Assembly (NCBI GenBank): GCA_035550315.1
Contig: DASZPL010000094.1
Span: 37,151 to 101,150 of the forward strand
Direction of reading: 5' to 3'
Length of the DNA stretch: 64,000 bases
From: DASZPL01 sp035550315
Lineage (GTDB): Bacteria; Actinomycetota; Actinomycetes; JAFAQI01
Made by a program: the position numbers and the translations under genes. Each line of letters starts with the position of its first letter. Positions within the stretch are counted from its first letter, which is position 1. Shown one piece after another: positions 1 to 8,168 of the stretch. The notes beneath the pieces were generated by a model that was not told where the DNA came from, made no database searches, and worked only from the letters and a program-made list of their open reading frames with translations.

Positions 1-134
1 GACAGTGCCGCGGCCGCGTCCAGCGCGGGGCGGACGGTGGCCGCCTGCGCCTTCACCGCGTCGAGTGGCAGCGCCGCCTCTCGGGCCGCGAGGTCCTCGC
101 GAACACCGACCAGGATGTCGTCGAGGACGGACAC
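1..134 (-). CDS. trpC: Indole-3-glycerol phosphate synthase, N-terminal fragment (cut by window edge)
   Basis: Reading the minus strand from a GTG at 134 gives a peptide beginning SVLDDILVGVREDLAAREA, the typical actinobacterial TrpC N-terminus, followed by an alanine-rich helix. Only about 44 residues are inside the window; the TIM barrel lies beyond base 1. TrpC closes the indole ring of carboxyphenylaminodeoxyribulose phosphate in tryptophan synthesis. It is 22 bp downstream of the sugar transporter gene and in the direction of trpE, so it is the next trp gene of the his/trp operon. There is no ATG nearby; GTG fits the family start. Confidence 0.85.
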   Translation of the reverse strand, partial: MSVLDDILVGVREDLAAREAALPLDAVKAQAATVRPALDAAAAL

Positions 135-156
135 CCGGTCAGGGTAGTAAGCCCAG

Positions 157-1608
157 TCAGGCGGCCTGCGACTGACTCCGGGCTGAGCCCTTGCGCTTGC
201 GGCCCGAGGTGCCGCCGGCGTCGGTGTCGGCCCCGAGGTCGCGCTCGATCTGCTCGAGCGAGCGGCCCTTGGTCTCCGGCACCTTGAGCAGGAAGAACGT
301 CGTCGCGAGGACGCCGAAGCCGGCGTACAGCCAGAACGTGCTGGGCCGGCCGATCTTGCCGACCAGGTCCAGGAAGTAGTACGAGATGAGGAAGTTCGCG
401 CCCCAGTTCACGACCGTGCACACCGACATCGCGTGGCTGCGGATCCGGAGCGGGAAGATCTCGGCGATCATCAGCCAGAACACCGGCCCGAGGCCGATCG
501 CGAAGCTCGCGATGAAGATGACCAGCGCGACCACCGCGATCCACGCGGCGTCGGCCTGCAGCGTCGCCGACTGGAAGAAGATGCCCAGCAACACCAGCGC
601 GCCTGTGAGGCCGACGGTCCCGACCAGCAGCAGCTTGCGTCGGCCGATCCGGTCGAGCAGCAGGATCGCGACGACCGTGAACACAACGTTGGTGATGCCG
701 ACCGACAGCGCCTGCGTGATGGATTGGTCGGCGGTGAAGCCGGCCGACTTCAAGATCGTGGGCGAGTAGTAGATGACCGTGTTCACGCCGACGAACTGCT
801 GGAAGAACGCGAGCCCGAGACCGACGAGCAGCATCGGCCGCAGCTTCGGCGTTATGAGGTCGCGGGTCTTGACCGAGCGTTCCTCGCTGACCACGTCCTT
901 GACGTCCTGGATCTCCTCGTCGACCGCCTTCTCGTCGTCGCGGGTCTTCATGAGTACGGCGCGGGCTTCGTCCTCGCGACCCTTCTGCAGCAGCCACCGC
1001 GGCGTGTGCGGGACCAGCGCCATCGCGATGACCAGCGCGATCCCGGGCAGCGCGCCGAGGCCGAGCATCCAGCGCCAGTTGTTGGCGACGTCCTTGAACA
1101 GGTAGTCGATGATGTACGCGAGCAGGATCCCGAACGTGATCATGAACTGGTTGAACGACACGGTCCCGCCGCGCAACCGCGGCGGCACGTGCTCGGAGAT
1201 GTAGAGCGGCGCCACGAACGACGCCGTGCCGACGGCCAGGCCGAGCACCGCGCGGGCGGCGATCAGCGATCCGGTGCTGGTCGCGAGCGCCGACCACAGC
1301 GCGGCTCCGACGTAAATCAAGCCGGCGCAGAACTTCGTCCAACGCCGGCTGATCAGGTCGGCGAGGTAGCCGGCGAACACGGCACCGCCGACAGCGCCGA
1401 GCAGCAACGACCCCACGAACCAGGCTTGTGCGCCGGTCGACGAGTGAAGGTCCTTGCCGATGAACAGCTGCGCGCCGGAGATGACGCCGGTGTCGAAGCC
1501 GAACAGCAGGCCGCCGATCGCGGCCACCAGCGCGATGCCGGTTACGAACCGATTGTCCCCGTTTAGTGCTTCTCGTGCGAAATTGCCCGATCCTGCGCTG
1601 TCCGCCAC
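157..1608 (-). CDS. MFS sugar/H+ symporter (sugar porter family)
   Basis: 483 aa, the usual sugar-porter length, with about 12 predicted membrane helices. Family signatures are present: GGLLFGFDTGVISGA in helix 1, PRWLLQKGR after helix 6, QQFVGVNTVIYYSPTI in helix 7, DRIGRRKLLLVG, and PETKGRSLEQIE at the C-terminus. It probably imports a hexose or pentose by proton symport; the substrate cannot be read from sequence. The open frame runs upstream to 1857, but that part overlaps the trp membrane protein and is arginine/proline-rich out-of-frame sequence, so the GTG at 1608 (VADSAGSGNFAREAL) is chosen. It lies between the trp membrane protein gene and trpC, where no transporter is expected, so it looks like an insertion into the operon. 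Confidence 0.9.
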   Translation of the reverse strand: MADSAGSGNFAREALNGDNRFVTGIALVAAIGGLLFGFDTGVISGAQLFIGKDLHSSTGAQAWFVGSLLLGAVGGAVFAGYLADLISRRWTKFCAGLIYVGAALWSALATSTGSLIAARAVLGLAVGTASFVAPLYISEHVPPRLRGGTVSFNQFMITFGILLAYIIDYLFKDVANNWRWMLGLGALPGIALVIAMALVPHTPRWLLQKGREDEARAVLMKTRDDEKAVDEEIQDVKDVVSEERSVKTRDLITPKLRPMLLVGLGLAFFQQFVGVNTVIYYSPTILKSAGFTADQSITQALSVGITNVVFTVVAILLLDRIGRRKLLLVGTVGLTGALVLLGIFFQSATLQADAAWIAVVALVIFIASFAIGLGPVFWLMIAEIFPLRIRSHAMSVCTVVNWGANFLISYYFLDLVGKIGRPSTFWLYAGFGVLATTFFLLKVPETKGRSLEQIERDLGADTDAGGTSGRKRKGSARSQSQAA

Positions 1609-1636
1609 GCGGTCGTCGTACCCGCAACGCCCGTGG

Positions 1637-2215
1637 TCAAGCCGTCGGGTCTTCACCGCGGTCGAGGGCGGCCCACGCCTGCGCGTCGGGATCGACCGGT
1701 TTCGGCTCGGCGGTGGCGGGCGACGGCGCCGTCGGCGCGTCGTACTTCGCACCCATCCGAGCCCAGTTGCGAGAGCGCGCCACCACCACGGCTCCAACCA
1801 CGACGGCGACCAGGCCACCGAGCAACGCCGGCACCCACCAGCCGTTCGCCCCGGCATGCACGGCCACGCCGCGGACGCCGAGCTCCTTGTCCTCCAAGGC
1901 GCCGGAGACGTCGCCGCGTGCGGTCACCGCCACGCCGAGCGCGGCCGCCCCGACGAACACGACCAGGGCACCGACGACGCGCCGCAACACGCCCCGGCTG
2001 GCGATCACGGCGCCGGCGAGGGCCAGCAGGGCGTAGCCCAGCGCAGGCAACGCCGGCGCGACGTCTTTGCCGGTGACCGACAGCGGCAAGGATGCGCCGT
2101 TCCCCGGTGATGTGACCGTGGCGCGCGACCAGGTTTCAGCGGCCGACAGCAGCAGCAGCCCGGCACCGACCGCGATGCCGAGCACGGCCTCGACGACGGC
2201 GCGCCGGGAGCTCAC
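1637..2215 (-). CDS. Trp-operon-associated membrane protein (Trp_oprn_chp family)
   Basis: 192 aa with about four hydrophobic helices: one near the N-terminus, a helical pair around residues 50-90, and one before a charged tail ending in DAQAWAALDRGEDPTA. This tail and the position directly after trpE mark the actinobacterial Trp-operon membrane protein family (PF09534 type). Its function is not known; a role in tryptophan or anthranilate handling is only suggested by conserved linkage. The GTG start at 2215 overlaps the trpE stop as GTGA, implying translational coupling. Confidence 0.85.
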   Translation of the reverse strand: MSSRRAVVEAVLGIAVGAGLLLLSAAETWSRATVTSPGNGASLPLSVTGKDVAPALPALGYALLALAGAVIASRGVLRRVVGALVVFVGAAALGVAVTARGDVSGALEDKELGVRGVAVHAGANGWWVPALLGGLVAVVVGAVVVARSRNWARMGAKYDAPTAPSPATAEPKPVDPDAQAWAALDRGEDPTA

Positions 2216-3747
2216 GGGTGCCGCAGCGCCTCGGCGGTGGCGAGCGCCTGCAGCACCGCCGCGGCCTTGTTGCGCGACTCGGTCTCTTCGCTGGCCGGGT
2301 CGGAGTCCGCCACGATGCCGGCGCCGGCCTGCACGAACGCATGGCCGTCGCGCATCACGACGGTGCGGATCGCGATCGCGGTGTCCAGCTCGCCGGCGAA
2401 GTCGATGTAGCCGACGACGCCGCCGTAGACCCCGCGCCGGGTCGGCTCCAGCTCCTCGATGATCTCCATGGCGCGCACCTTGGGCGCGCCCGACAGGGTG
2501 CCGGCTGGAAACGCGGCACACAGCACGTCCAACGCGCTCACGTCGCCCGGTACGTCGCCCACCACCGTCGACACCAGGTGCATCACGTGCGAGAACCGCT
2601 CGATCGCCATCAGCTCGACGACCTCGACGCTGCCCGGCTTGCAGACCCGGCCGAGGTCGTTGCGCCCGAGGTCGACGAGCATCACGTGCTCGGCGCGTTC
2701 CTTCGGGTCGGACAGCAGGTCGGCCGCCAGCGCCGCATCCGCCTCCGGAGTCGCACCGCGCGGGCGGGTGCCCGCGATCGGGTGCATCATCGCGCGGCCG
2801 TCCTCGACCTTGATGAGGACCTCCGGTGACGAACCGACGATGTCGAGGTCGTCGAAGCGCAGCAGATACATGTACGGCGACGGGTTGGCCGCCCGCAACG
2901 CCCGGTAGACGTCGAGCGGGTCGGCCGAGGTCGTCACGTCGAACCGCTCCGACAGCACGACCTGGAAGCAGTCCCCGGCCCGGATGTACTCCTTCGCCGT
3001 CTCGACTGCCGCCATGAACTCCGCCGGTGTGCTTCGCTCGGCGAACCCGACCGGATCCGGCCGGTCGAGCGGAGCCACAGATGCGTCGGCGGCGCGGCTG
3101 AGGTCGGCGGTCATCGCGTCGAGCCGCGCGACGGCGTCGTCGTAGGCCCGTCCCGGCTCGGTGTCGGCGTGCGGCGTCAGGCCATGAATCACGTTGGCAA
3201 TCAACACAATCGAGCCATCGCGGTGGTCGAGCACCGCGAGATCGGTCGCCAGCATGAACGCGAGCTCGGGGATGTCGAGGTCGTCGGTCGCCAGCACCGG
3301 CAGCCGCTCCATCCGACGCACCGCGTCGTACCCGAGGAAGCCGACCAGCCCGCCGGTCAGCGGTGGCAGGTCGGGATGGCGCGGCGCCTGCAACCGCGCG
3401 GCCGCGTCGCGCAACGCGTCGAGCGGGTCGTCCGGGTGGTCGTCCGGGCCGATGCCGGTCCAGACGGCGCGGCCGTCGCGCTCGGCCAGCGTCGCCGCCG
3501 ATCGGACGCCCACAAAGGAGTAGCGCGACCACACGCCGCCGTGTTCGGCGGACTCGAGCAGGAACGTGCCGGGGCGGCCGGCCGCCAGCTTGCGATAGGC
3601 GCTGATCGGTGTTTCCGCATCGGCGAGCAACCGGCGGACGACCGGCACCACGCGCTGCTCAGCGAGCGCGGCGACGAAGGCGTCGCGCTCCGCCGTCGGC
3701 GTGGCGCCGGACGACGGTCGGGTCGCCGCGGGCGCGGTCCCGGTCAC
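2212..3747 (-). CDS. trpE: Anthranilate synthase component I
   Basis: 511 aa, full length. The N-terminal lobe starts with a segment resembling the family's tryptophan-binding LLES element (TFLLESAEHGGVWSRYSFVG). The C-terminal chorismate-binding domain contains IAGTRPRGATPEAD, DLGRNDLGRVCKPGSVEV and AGAGIVADSDPASEE, all hallmark TrpE segments. The enzyme converts chorismate to anthranilate with a glutaminase partner (TrpG), which is not in the window. The GTG start overlaps the hisI stop by 4 nt, so trpE is coupled to the his genes with no room for its own leader or attenuator. Regulation, if any, would be at the head of the operon or by feedback inhibition. Confidence 0.97.
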   Translation of the reverse strand: MTGTAPAATRPSSGATPTAERDAFVAALAEQRVVPVVRRLLADAETPISAYRKLAAGRPGTFLLESAEHGGVWSRYSFVGVRSAATLAERDGRAVWTGIGPDDHPDDPLDALRDAAARLQAPRHPDLPPLTGGLVGFLGYDAVRRMERLPVLATDDLDIPELAFMLATDLAVLDHRDGSIVLIANVIHGLTPHADTEPGRAYDDAVARLDAMTADLSRAADASVAPLDRPDPVGFAERSTPAEFMAAVETAKEYIRAGDCFQVVLSERFDVTTSADPLDVYRALRAANPSPYMYLLRFDDLDIVGSSPEVLIKVEDGRAMMHPIAGTRPRGATPEADAALAADLLSDPKERAEHVMLVDLGRNDLGRVCKPGSVEVVELMAIERFSHVMHLVSTVVGDVPGDVSALDVLCAAFPAGTLSGAPKVRAMEIIEELEPTRRGVYGGVVGYIDFAGELDTAIAIRTVVMRDGHAFVQAGAGIVADSDPASEETESRNKAAAVLQALATAEALRHP

Positions 3748-4130
3748 GACGCGACGCGCTGACCGACCACCGCGCCGAGGTCACCGCCGGCGTCGAAGCA
3801 GCGGCGGTCTCCGGTGTGGCAGGCCGCGCCCACCTGGTCGACGGCGACCAGGACGGCGTCGCCGTCGCAGTCGAGCGCGACCGACTTCACCCACTGCTGG
3901 TGGCCCGAGGTCTCGCCCTTCACCCAGTACTCCTGCCGGCTGCGGCTCCAGTACGTGCAGCGGCCGGTCGTAAGGGTGCGGTGCAGCGCCTCGTCGTCCA
4001 TCCAGCCCACCATCAGCACCTCGCCGGTGTCCCACTGCTGAGTGACGGCGGCGATCAGGCCATGATCGTCACGCTTCAGGCGTGCGGCGATGGCGGGGTC
4101 GAGGCTGGACGGGCGGGCCGGACCGGACAT
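3744..4130 (-). CDS. hisI: Phosphoribosyl-AMP cyclohydrolase
   Basis: 128 aa; the stand-alone cyclohydrolase form, without a HisE pyrophosphohydrolase domain. Family segments are visible: VLMVGWMDDEALHRTL, GRCTYWSRSRQEYWVKGETSG, and the zinc-ligand-bearing DCDGDAVLVAVDQVGAACHTG. It opens the adenine ring of phosphoribosyl-AMP in step 3 of histidine synthesis. Twenty-two bases separate it from hisF upstream, and its stop overlaps the trpE start, making it the junction between the his and trp halves of the operon. Confidence 0.96.
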   Translation of the reverse strand: MSGPARPSSLDPAIAARLKRDDHGLIAAVTQQWDTGEVLMVGWMDDEALHRTLTTGRCTYWSRSRQEYWVKGETSGHQQWVKSVALDCDGDAVLVAVDQVGAACHTGDRRCFDAGGDLGAVVGQRVAS

Positions 4131-4152
4131 GACTCCATTCTGCCGTCCCAGC

Positions 4153-4923
4153 TCACCGGACGTCGTGGCCAGCGCTTCGCAGCGCCTGCTTCACCTCTCG
4201 GATGCGCAGCGTGCCGAAGTGAAAGACGCTCGCCGCGAGCACGGCGTCGGCGCCCGCGTCGACGGCGGGCGCGAAGTCGGTGACGGCGCCGGCACCTCCC
4301 GATGCGATCACAGGGACGCTGACCACCTTGCGCACCGCGGCGATCATGTCGAGGTCGTAGCCGGCGGTCGTGCCGTCGGCGTCCATCGAGTTGAGCAGGA
4401 TCTCGCCGACGCCGAGCTCTTGGCCGCGCGCCGCCCACTCGACCGCGTCGATCCCGGTGCCCCGCCGGCCACCGTGCGTCGTCACCTCGAAACCGCTCGG
4501 CGTCGGCGGCCCGTCGACGACACGGCGCGCGTCCACCGAGAGCACCAGCACCTGGTCCCCGAAGCGCGCCGAGATCTCCGCCAGCACCTCCGGCCGGTCG
4601 ATCGCCGCCGTGTTGACGCCGACCTTGTCGGCGCCGGCGCGCAGCAACCGGTCGACGTCGTCGACGCTGCGCACTCCCCCACCGACGGTGAGCGGGATGA
4701 AGACCTGTTCCGCGGTACGACGGACCACGTCGTACGTCGTCTCCCGGCTCTGGCTGGACGCGGTGATGTCGAGGAAGACCAGCTCGTCGGCGCCTTCGGC
4801 GTCGTAGCTCGCCGCGAGCTCGACCGGATCGCCGGCGTCCCGCAGGTCGCGGAAGTTGATGCCTTTCACCACCCGCCCGGCATCGACGTCCAGACACGGG
4901 ATCACCCGCACCGCGACCGTCAT
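4153..4923 (-). CDS. hisF: Imidazole glycerol phosphate synthase, cyclase subunit
   Basis: 256 aa (beta/alpha)8 barrel starting MTVAVRVIPCLDVDAG; the Asp of CLDVD and the Asp in LNSMDADGT are the conserved acid pair of HisF. Other landmarks are IPLTVGGGVRS and ASGGAGAVTD at the two phosphate-binding loops. With HisH it makes imidazole glycerol phosphate and AICAR from PRFAR and ammonia. The ATG at 4923 overlaps the hisA stop as ATGA; the much longer open frame upstream belongs to sequence inside hisA and is not used. Confidence 0.97.
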   Translation of the reverse strand: MTVAVRVIPCLDVDAGRVVKGINFRDLRDAGDPVELAASYDAEGADELVFLDITASSQSRETTYDVVRRTAEQVFIPLTVGGGVRSVDDVDRLLRAGADKVGVNTAAIDRPEVLAEISARFGDQVLVLSVDARRVVDGPPTPSGFEVTTHGGRRGTGIDAVEWAARGQELGVGEILLNSMDADGTTAGYDLDMIAAVRKVVSVPVIASGGAGAVTDFAPAVDAGADAVLAASVFHFGTLRIREVKQALRSAGHDVR

Positions 4924-5669
4924 GCCACGGCTGCCAACGCATCCGGCAGGGTGAAGGCGCCGGCGTAGAGCGCCTTGCCGAGGATGGCGCCCTCGACGCC
5001 GAGCGGTTGCAGCGATCGCAGCGCCTCGAGGTCGGCCAGGCTGCTGACGCCGCCGCTGGCCACCACCAGGCGGTCGGTCGCCGCGCAGACCTCGCGGAGC
5101 AGGTCGAGGTTGGGCCCGGTCATGGTGCCGTCGCGGCGGACGTCGGTGACGACGTAACGCGCGCAACCGTCGGCGTCGAGCCGCGCCAGCACGTCGAACA
5201 GCTCGCCACCGTCACGGGTCCAGCCGCGCGCCGACAGCGTGGTGCCACGGACGTCGAGGCCGACCGCGATCCGGTCGCCGTGTCGTGCGATCGCGGCGCG
5301 CACCCAGTCGGGACGCTCCAGCGCGGCAGTGCCGATGATGACGCGCGCGCACCCGGTGGCCAGCGCGGCCGCCAGTGAGTCGTCGTCACGGATCCCGCCG
5401 GAGAGCTCGACCGCGACGTCCAGCCGGCCGACCAGCTCGGCGATCAGGTCCCGGTTCGAGCCGCGGCCGAAGGCAGCATCGAGGTCGACCAGATGCACCC
5501 AGCTCGCGCCGCCGGCCTGCCATGCCAGGGCGGCGTCCAGCGGCGCGCCATAGACGGTCTCGGATCCGGCCTCACCTTGCACCAGCCGCACGGCCTGCCC
5601 GTCGGCGACGTCCACGGCGGGCAGCAGCACGAACTCGCCGGCGGTGGCGTCGGCGGCGGTTCCGGTCAC
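4920..5669 (-). CDS. hisA: Phosphoribosyl isomerase A (HisA, probably bifunctional PriA)
   Basis: 249 aa barrel beginning, after a short variable head, with LLPAVDVADGQAVRLVQGE, then VELSGGIRDDDSL, TDVRRDGTMTGPN and ASGGVSSLADL. It isomerises ProFAR in histidine synthesis. In actinobacteria lacking trpF the same enzyme (PriA) also isomerises phosphoribosylanthranilate; its placement in a his/trp operon with no trpF in view supports that inference. The GTG at 5669 is the only reasonable start near the conserved core. It lies 29 bp downstream of the gamma-glutamyltransferase-like gene rather than coupled to hisH. Confidence 0.93.
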   Translation of the reverse strand: MTGTAADATAGEFVLLPAVDVADGQAVRLVQGEAGSETVYGAPLDAALAWQAGGASWVHLVDLDAAFGRGSNRDLIAELVGRLDVAVELSGGIRDDDSLAAALATGCARVIIGTAALERPDWVRAAIARHGDRIAVGLDVRGTTLSARGWTRDGGELFDVLARLDADGCARYVVTDVRRDGTMTGPNLDLLREVCAATDRLVVASGGVSSLADLEALRSLQPLGVEGAILGKALYAGAFTLPDALAAVA

Positions 5670-5698
5670 CGCGACAAGGTAATCGGTCGCGTTGCGGG

Positions 5699-7453
5699 TC
5701 AGCGCCCGGCGGCGTACGCCTGGCTGCCTCGCGGGTCGGCCGCGGCCAGCCGGACGTCGCCTTGGCGGGCGACCGCGCTCACCCGGCCGAGGCTCCAGGG
5801 GCCGGAGACCGCGACGTCGTGACCGCGGCTGCGCAGCGCTTCGACGACGTCGCGGTCGAGTCGCTCCTCGACGGCGAGCCGGCCGGGTTGCGCGAGCCGC
5901 GGGAAGAACGATCCCGGGAAGTGGTCGGAGTGGAACATCGGCGCCTCGATCGCCGCCTGCAGGTCGAGGTCTCCGTGGATGACGCCGAGCAGGAACTGCA
6001 GCGTCCACTGGTCCTGCTGGTCACCGCCGGGCGTGCCGAAGGCCAGCCATGGCTCGTCGTCGCGGAACGCGATCGACGGCGACAGCGTGGTCCGCGGCCG
6101 CGCGCCGGGGCGCAGCGAGCTCGGCAGGCCGGGCGTCAGCCAGAACATCTGCATCCGGGTGCCGAGGCAGAAGCCGAGCTCGGGGATGCACGGAGAGCTC
6201 TGCAGCCAACCGCCGCTCGGCGTGGCCGACACCAGGTTCCCGGCGCGATCGACGACGTCGATGTGGCAGGTGTCGCCGGTCGTCGGCTCGCCGGTGCCGA
6301 TCGCGGCGAGGGCCTCGGCCAGGTCGACGACCGGCGGCAGCATCGGCTGCACTCCGTCGACCTCGCCCGGGCGCTGCTCGAGGCTGGCGGTGTCGCCGAC
6401 GAGCCGTCGCCGGGCGGCGTTGTAGTCGTCGGCGAGCAGCCGGGCGACGAGGCCGTCGACCCGCGGCGTGTCGCCGTACCACGCCTCCCGGTCGGCGAAC
6501 GCGAGCTTGGCGCACTCGGTGACGGTGTGGACGTAGTCGGTCGACAGGAAACCCATGGCGTCGAGGTCGAAGCCCGAGAGCAGCGCCAGCTGTTGCAGGA
6601 AGACCGGGCCTTGTCCCCACGGTCCGGTCTTGTAGACCGTGGCGCGGCCGTAGCGATAGCTCTCCGGCAGTTCGACGGTCGCATGCCACGACGCCAAGTC
6701 GTCGGCCGTGAGCAGCCCGCCATGGGCCCGGCCGGAGGAGTCGGGCCAGGGACGGCCGGCGCAGAACTCGTCGATGGCGGCGGCGACGAAACCGGCGTAC
6801 CACGCGTCGCGGGCGGCATCGATCTGCGCGTCGCGGTCACTACCGGCGGCCTCGGCTGCGCCAACAATCCGCTGATAGGTGGCGGCGACGCCCGGGCTGG
6901 TCAACCTGGCACCCGGTTGTGGCGGTTTGCCGCCGGGGAGCCAGGCCGCGGCCGAGGTCGGCCAGGACTCGACGAACATCGGCCCGACCGCCTCGAGGGC
7001 GCCGGCGATGCCCGGCAGCACCGGATAGCCGTGATCGGCGTAGTGGATCGCATAGTCGAGCACGTCGCGCAGCCGCCACGTCCCCCAGCGCTGCAGCAAC
7101 TCCAGCCAGCCGCCGAACGCGCCGGGAACGGCCGCGGCGAGCAGGCCCGTCCCCGGGACCAGATCGAGGCCGAGGTCGGTGAACCGGTCGATGGTGGCGG
7201 CGGCCGGCGCGACGCCCTGGCCGCAGACGACGTGCACGGCCCGGTCGCGCTCCGACCAGAACACGATCGGCACCTCGCCGCCGGGACCGTTCAGGTGCGG
7301 CTCGACCACCTGCAGGACGAAGCCGCCGGCGACGATGGCGTCGAAGGCGTTGCCGCCTCGCTCCAACACGCTCATCGCCGCCGCCGACGCGAGCCAGTGC
7401 GTGCTCGCGGCCATGCCGAAGTCGCCGACCAACGTCGGCCGCGTCGCCGTCAC
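5699..7453 (-). CDS. Gamma-glutamyltransferase family protein (Ntn hydrolase)
   Basis: 584 aa. The N-terminal half has the family core (SAAAMSVLERGGNAFDAIVA, NGPGGEVPIVFW). The autoprocessing site is in TTGDTCHIDVVDRAGN, with Thr395 the likely nucleophile freed by self-cleavage; downstream come SATPSGGWLQSS and FGTPGGDQQDQW. No signal peptide is seen, so it is likely cytoplasmic, unlike classical periplasmic GGT. The large-subunit/small-subunit split would be at residue 394/395. Members of this subgroup have poorly defined substrates (gamma-glutamyl peptides, cephalosporin acyl groups or others). It sits between hisH and hisA, preceded by a 79-bp gap containing an inverted repeat, and it breaks an otherwise coupled gene chain, which suggests later insertion. 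Confidence 0.88.
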   Translation of the reverse strand: MTATRPTLVGDFGMAASTHWLASAAAMSVLERGGNAFDAIVAGGFVLQVVEPHLNGPGGEVPIVFWSERDRAVHVVCGQGVAPAAATIDRFTDLGLDLVPGTGLLAAAVPGAFGGWLELLQRWGTWRLRDVLDYAIHYADHGYPVLPGIAGALEAVGPMFVESWPTSAAAWLPGGKPPQPGARLTSPGVAATYQRIVGAAEAAGSDRDAQIDAARDAWYAGFVAAAIDEFCAGRPWPDSSGRAHGGLLTADDLASWHATVELPESYRYGRATVYKTGPWGQGPVFLQQLALLSGFDLDAMGFLSTDYVHTVTECAKLAFADREAWYGDTPRVDGLVARLLADDYNAARRRLVGDTASLEQRPGEVDGVQPMLPPVVDLAEALAAIGTGEPTTGDTCHIDVVDRAGNLVSATPSGGWLQSSPCIPELGFCLGTRMQMFWLTPGLPSSLRPGARPRTTLSPSIAFRDDEPWLAFGTPGGDQQDQWTLQFLLGVIHGDLDLQAAIEAPMFHSDHFPGSFFPRLAQPGRLAVEERLDRDVVEALRSRGHDVAVSGPWSLGRVSAVARQGDVRLAAADPRGSQAYAAGR

Positions 7454-7468
7454 GCCATCACCTCGCTT

Positions 7469-7529
7469 GATCGTTGTGCGACCGCCGTGCCAAATCTCGA
7501 GAATTCGGCGCGGTCATCGCACGATGATC
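7469..7529. repeat. Imperfect inverted repeat upstream of the GGT-like gene
   Basis: Between hisH and the GGT-like gene, GATCGTTGTGCGA (7469-7481) is matched by the complement of TCGCACGATGATC (7517-7529); 11 of 13 positions are identical, with a 35-nt interval. There is no T-tract, so it does not look like an intrinsic terminator. It could be a paired operator or an RNA hairpin specific to the GGT-like gene. Confidence 0.45.
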
Positions 7530-7532
7530 TTG

Positions 7533-8168
7533 TTAGGACAGTGACTTGACCCAGTTGCGGAGCACCGCGAGGCCGGCGTCGCCCGACTTCTCCGGGTGGA
7601 ACTGGGTGCCTGCCACGACGCCGGCTTCGACCGCGGCGACGAACTGTTCGCCGTGTGTCGTCAGCGTCTCGGCCAGGCCGGTGCCGTCGCCGCCGCTCGG
7701 CTGCGAGGGCAGTACGGCGTAGGAGTGCACGAAGTAGAACCGCTCCTGCTCCACGCCGGCGAACAGCGCCGACCCGTCGGCCGGCTGGACGCCGTTCCAC
7801 CCCATGTGGGGCAGCACCGGCGCGCGCAGCCGCTGCACGTGGCCGGGCAAGACCCCAATCCCGGCGGTCTCGACGCCGTGCTCCTCGCCCGACGCGTAGA
7901 GCACCTGCATGCCGACGCAGATGCCGAGGACCGGCCGGCCGGCCGCGACCCGCGATCGCACGAGCTCGTCTGCCCCGACCGCCTGGACGCCTGCCATGCA
8001 GGCGGCAAACGCGCCGACGCCCGGCACCACCACGCCGTCGGCATCGGCGGCGGCCGCGACCTCCGACGACACGGTGACCTCCGCGCCGACCTTTGCCAGC
8101 GCGCGCTCGGCGGAGCGCAGGTTGCCGGAGCCGTAGTCGACCACCACGACGGCGGGCGATCTCGTCAC
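7533..8168 (-). CDS. hisH: Imidazole glycerol phosphate synthase, glutaminase subunit
   Basis: 211 aa class I glutamine amidotransferase. VVDYGSGNLRS opens the protein, the nucleophile is the Cys in VLGICVGMQVLY, and the His-Glu of GTQFHPEKSG completes the triad; MGWNGVQ and FYFVHSY are HisH-specific. It supplies ammonia to HisF. The GTG start overlaps the hisB stop. Unusually, hisA does not follow directly: the GGT-like gene intervenes. Confidence 0.97.
   Translation of the reverse strand: MTRSPAVVVVDYGSGNLRSAERALAKVGAEVTVSSEVAAAADADGVVVPGVGAFAACMAGVQAVGADELVRSRVAAGRPVLGICVGMQVLYASGEEHGVETAGIGVLPGHVQRLRAPVLPHMGWNGVQPADGSALFAGVEQERFYFVHSYAVLPSQPSGGDGTGLAETLTTHGEQFVAAVEAGVVAGTQFHPEKSGDAGLAVLRNWVKSLS

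Noticed and set aside
5375..7549. 724-residue plus-strand open frame
   Set aside because: Antisense shadow of hisA and the GGT-like gene; Arg/Gly/Ala-rich with no domain, typical of high-GC third-codon bias.
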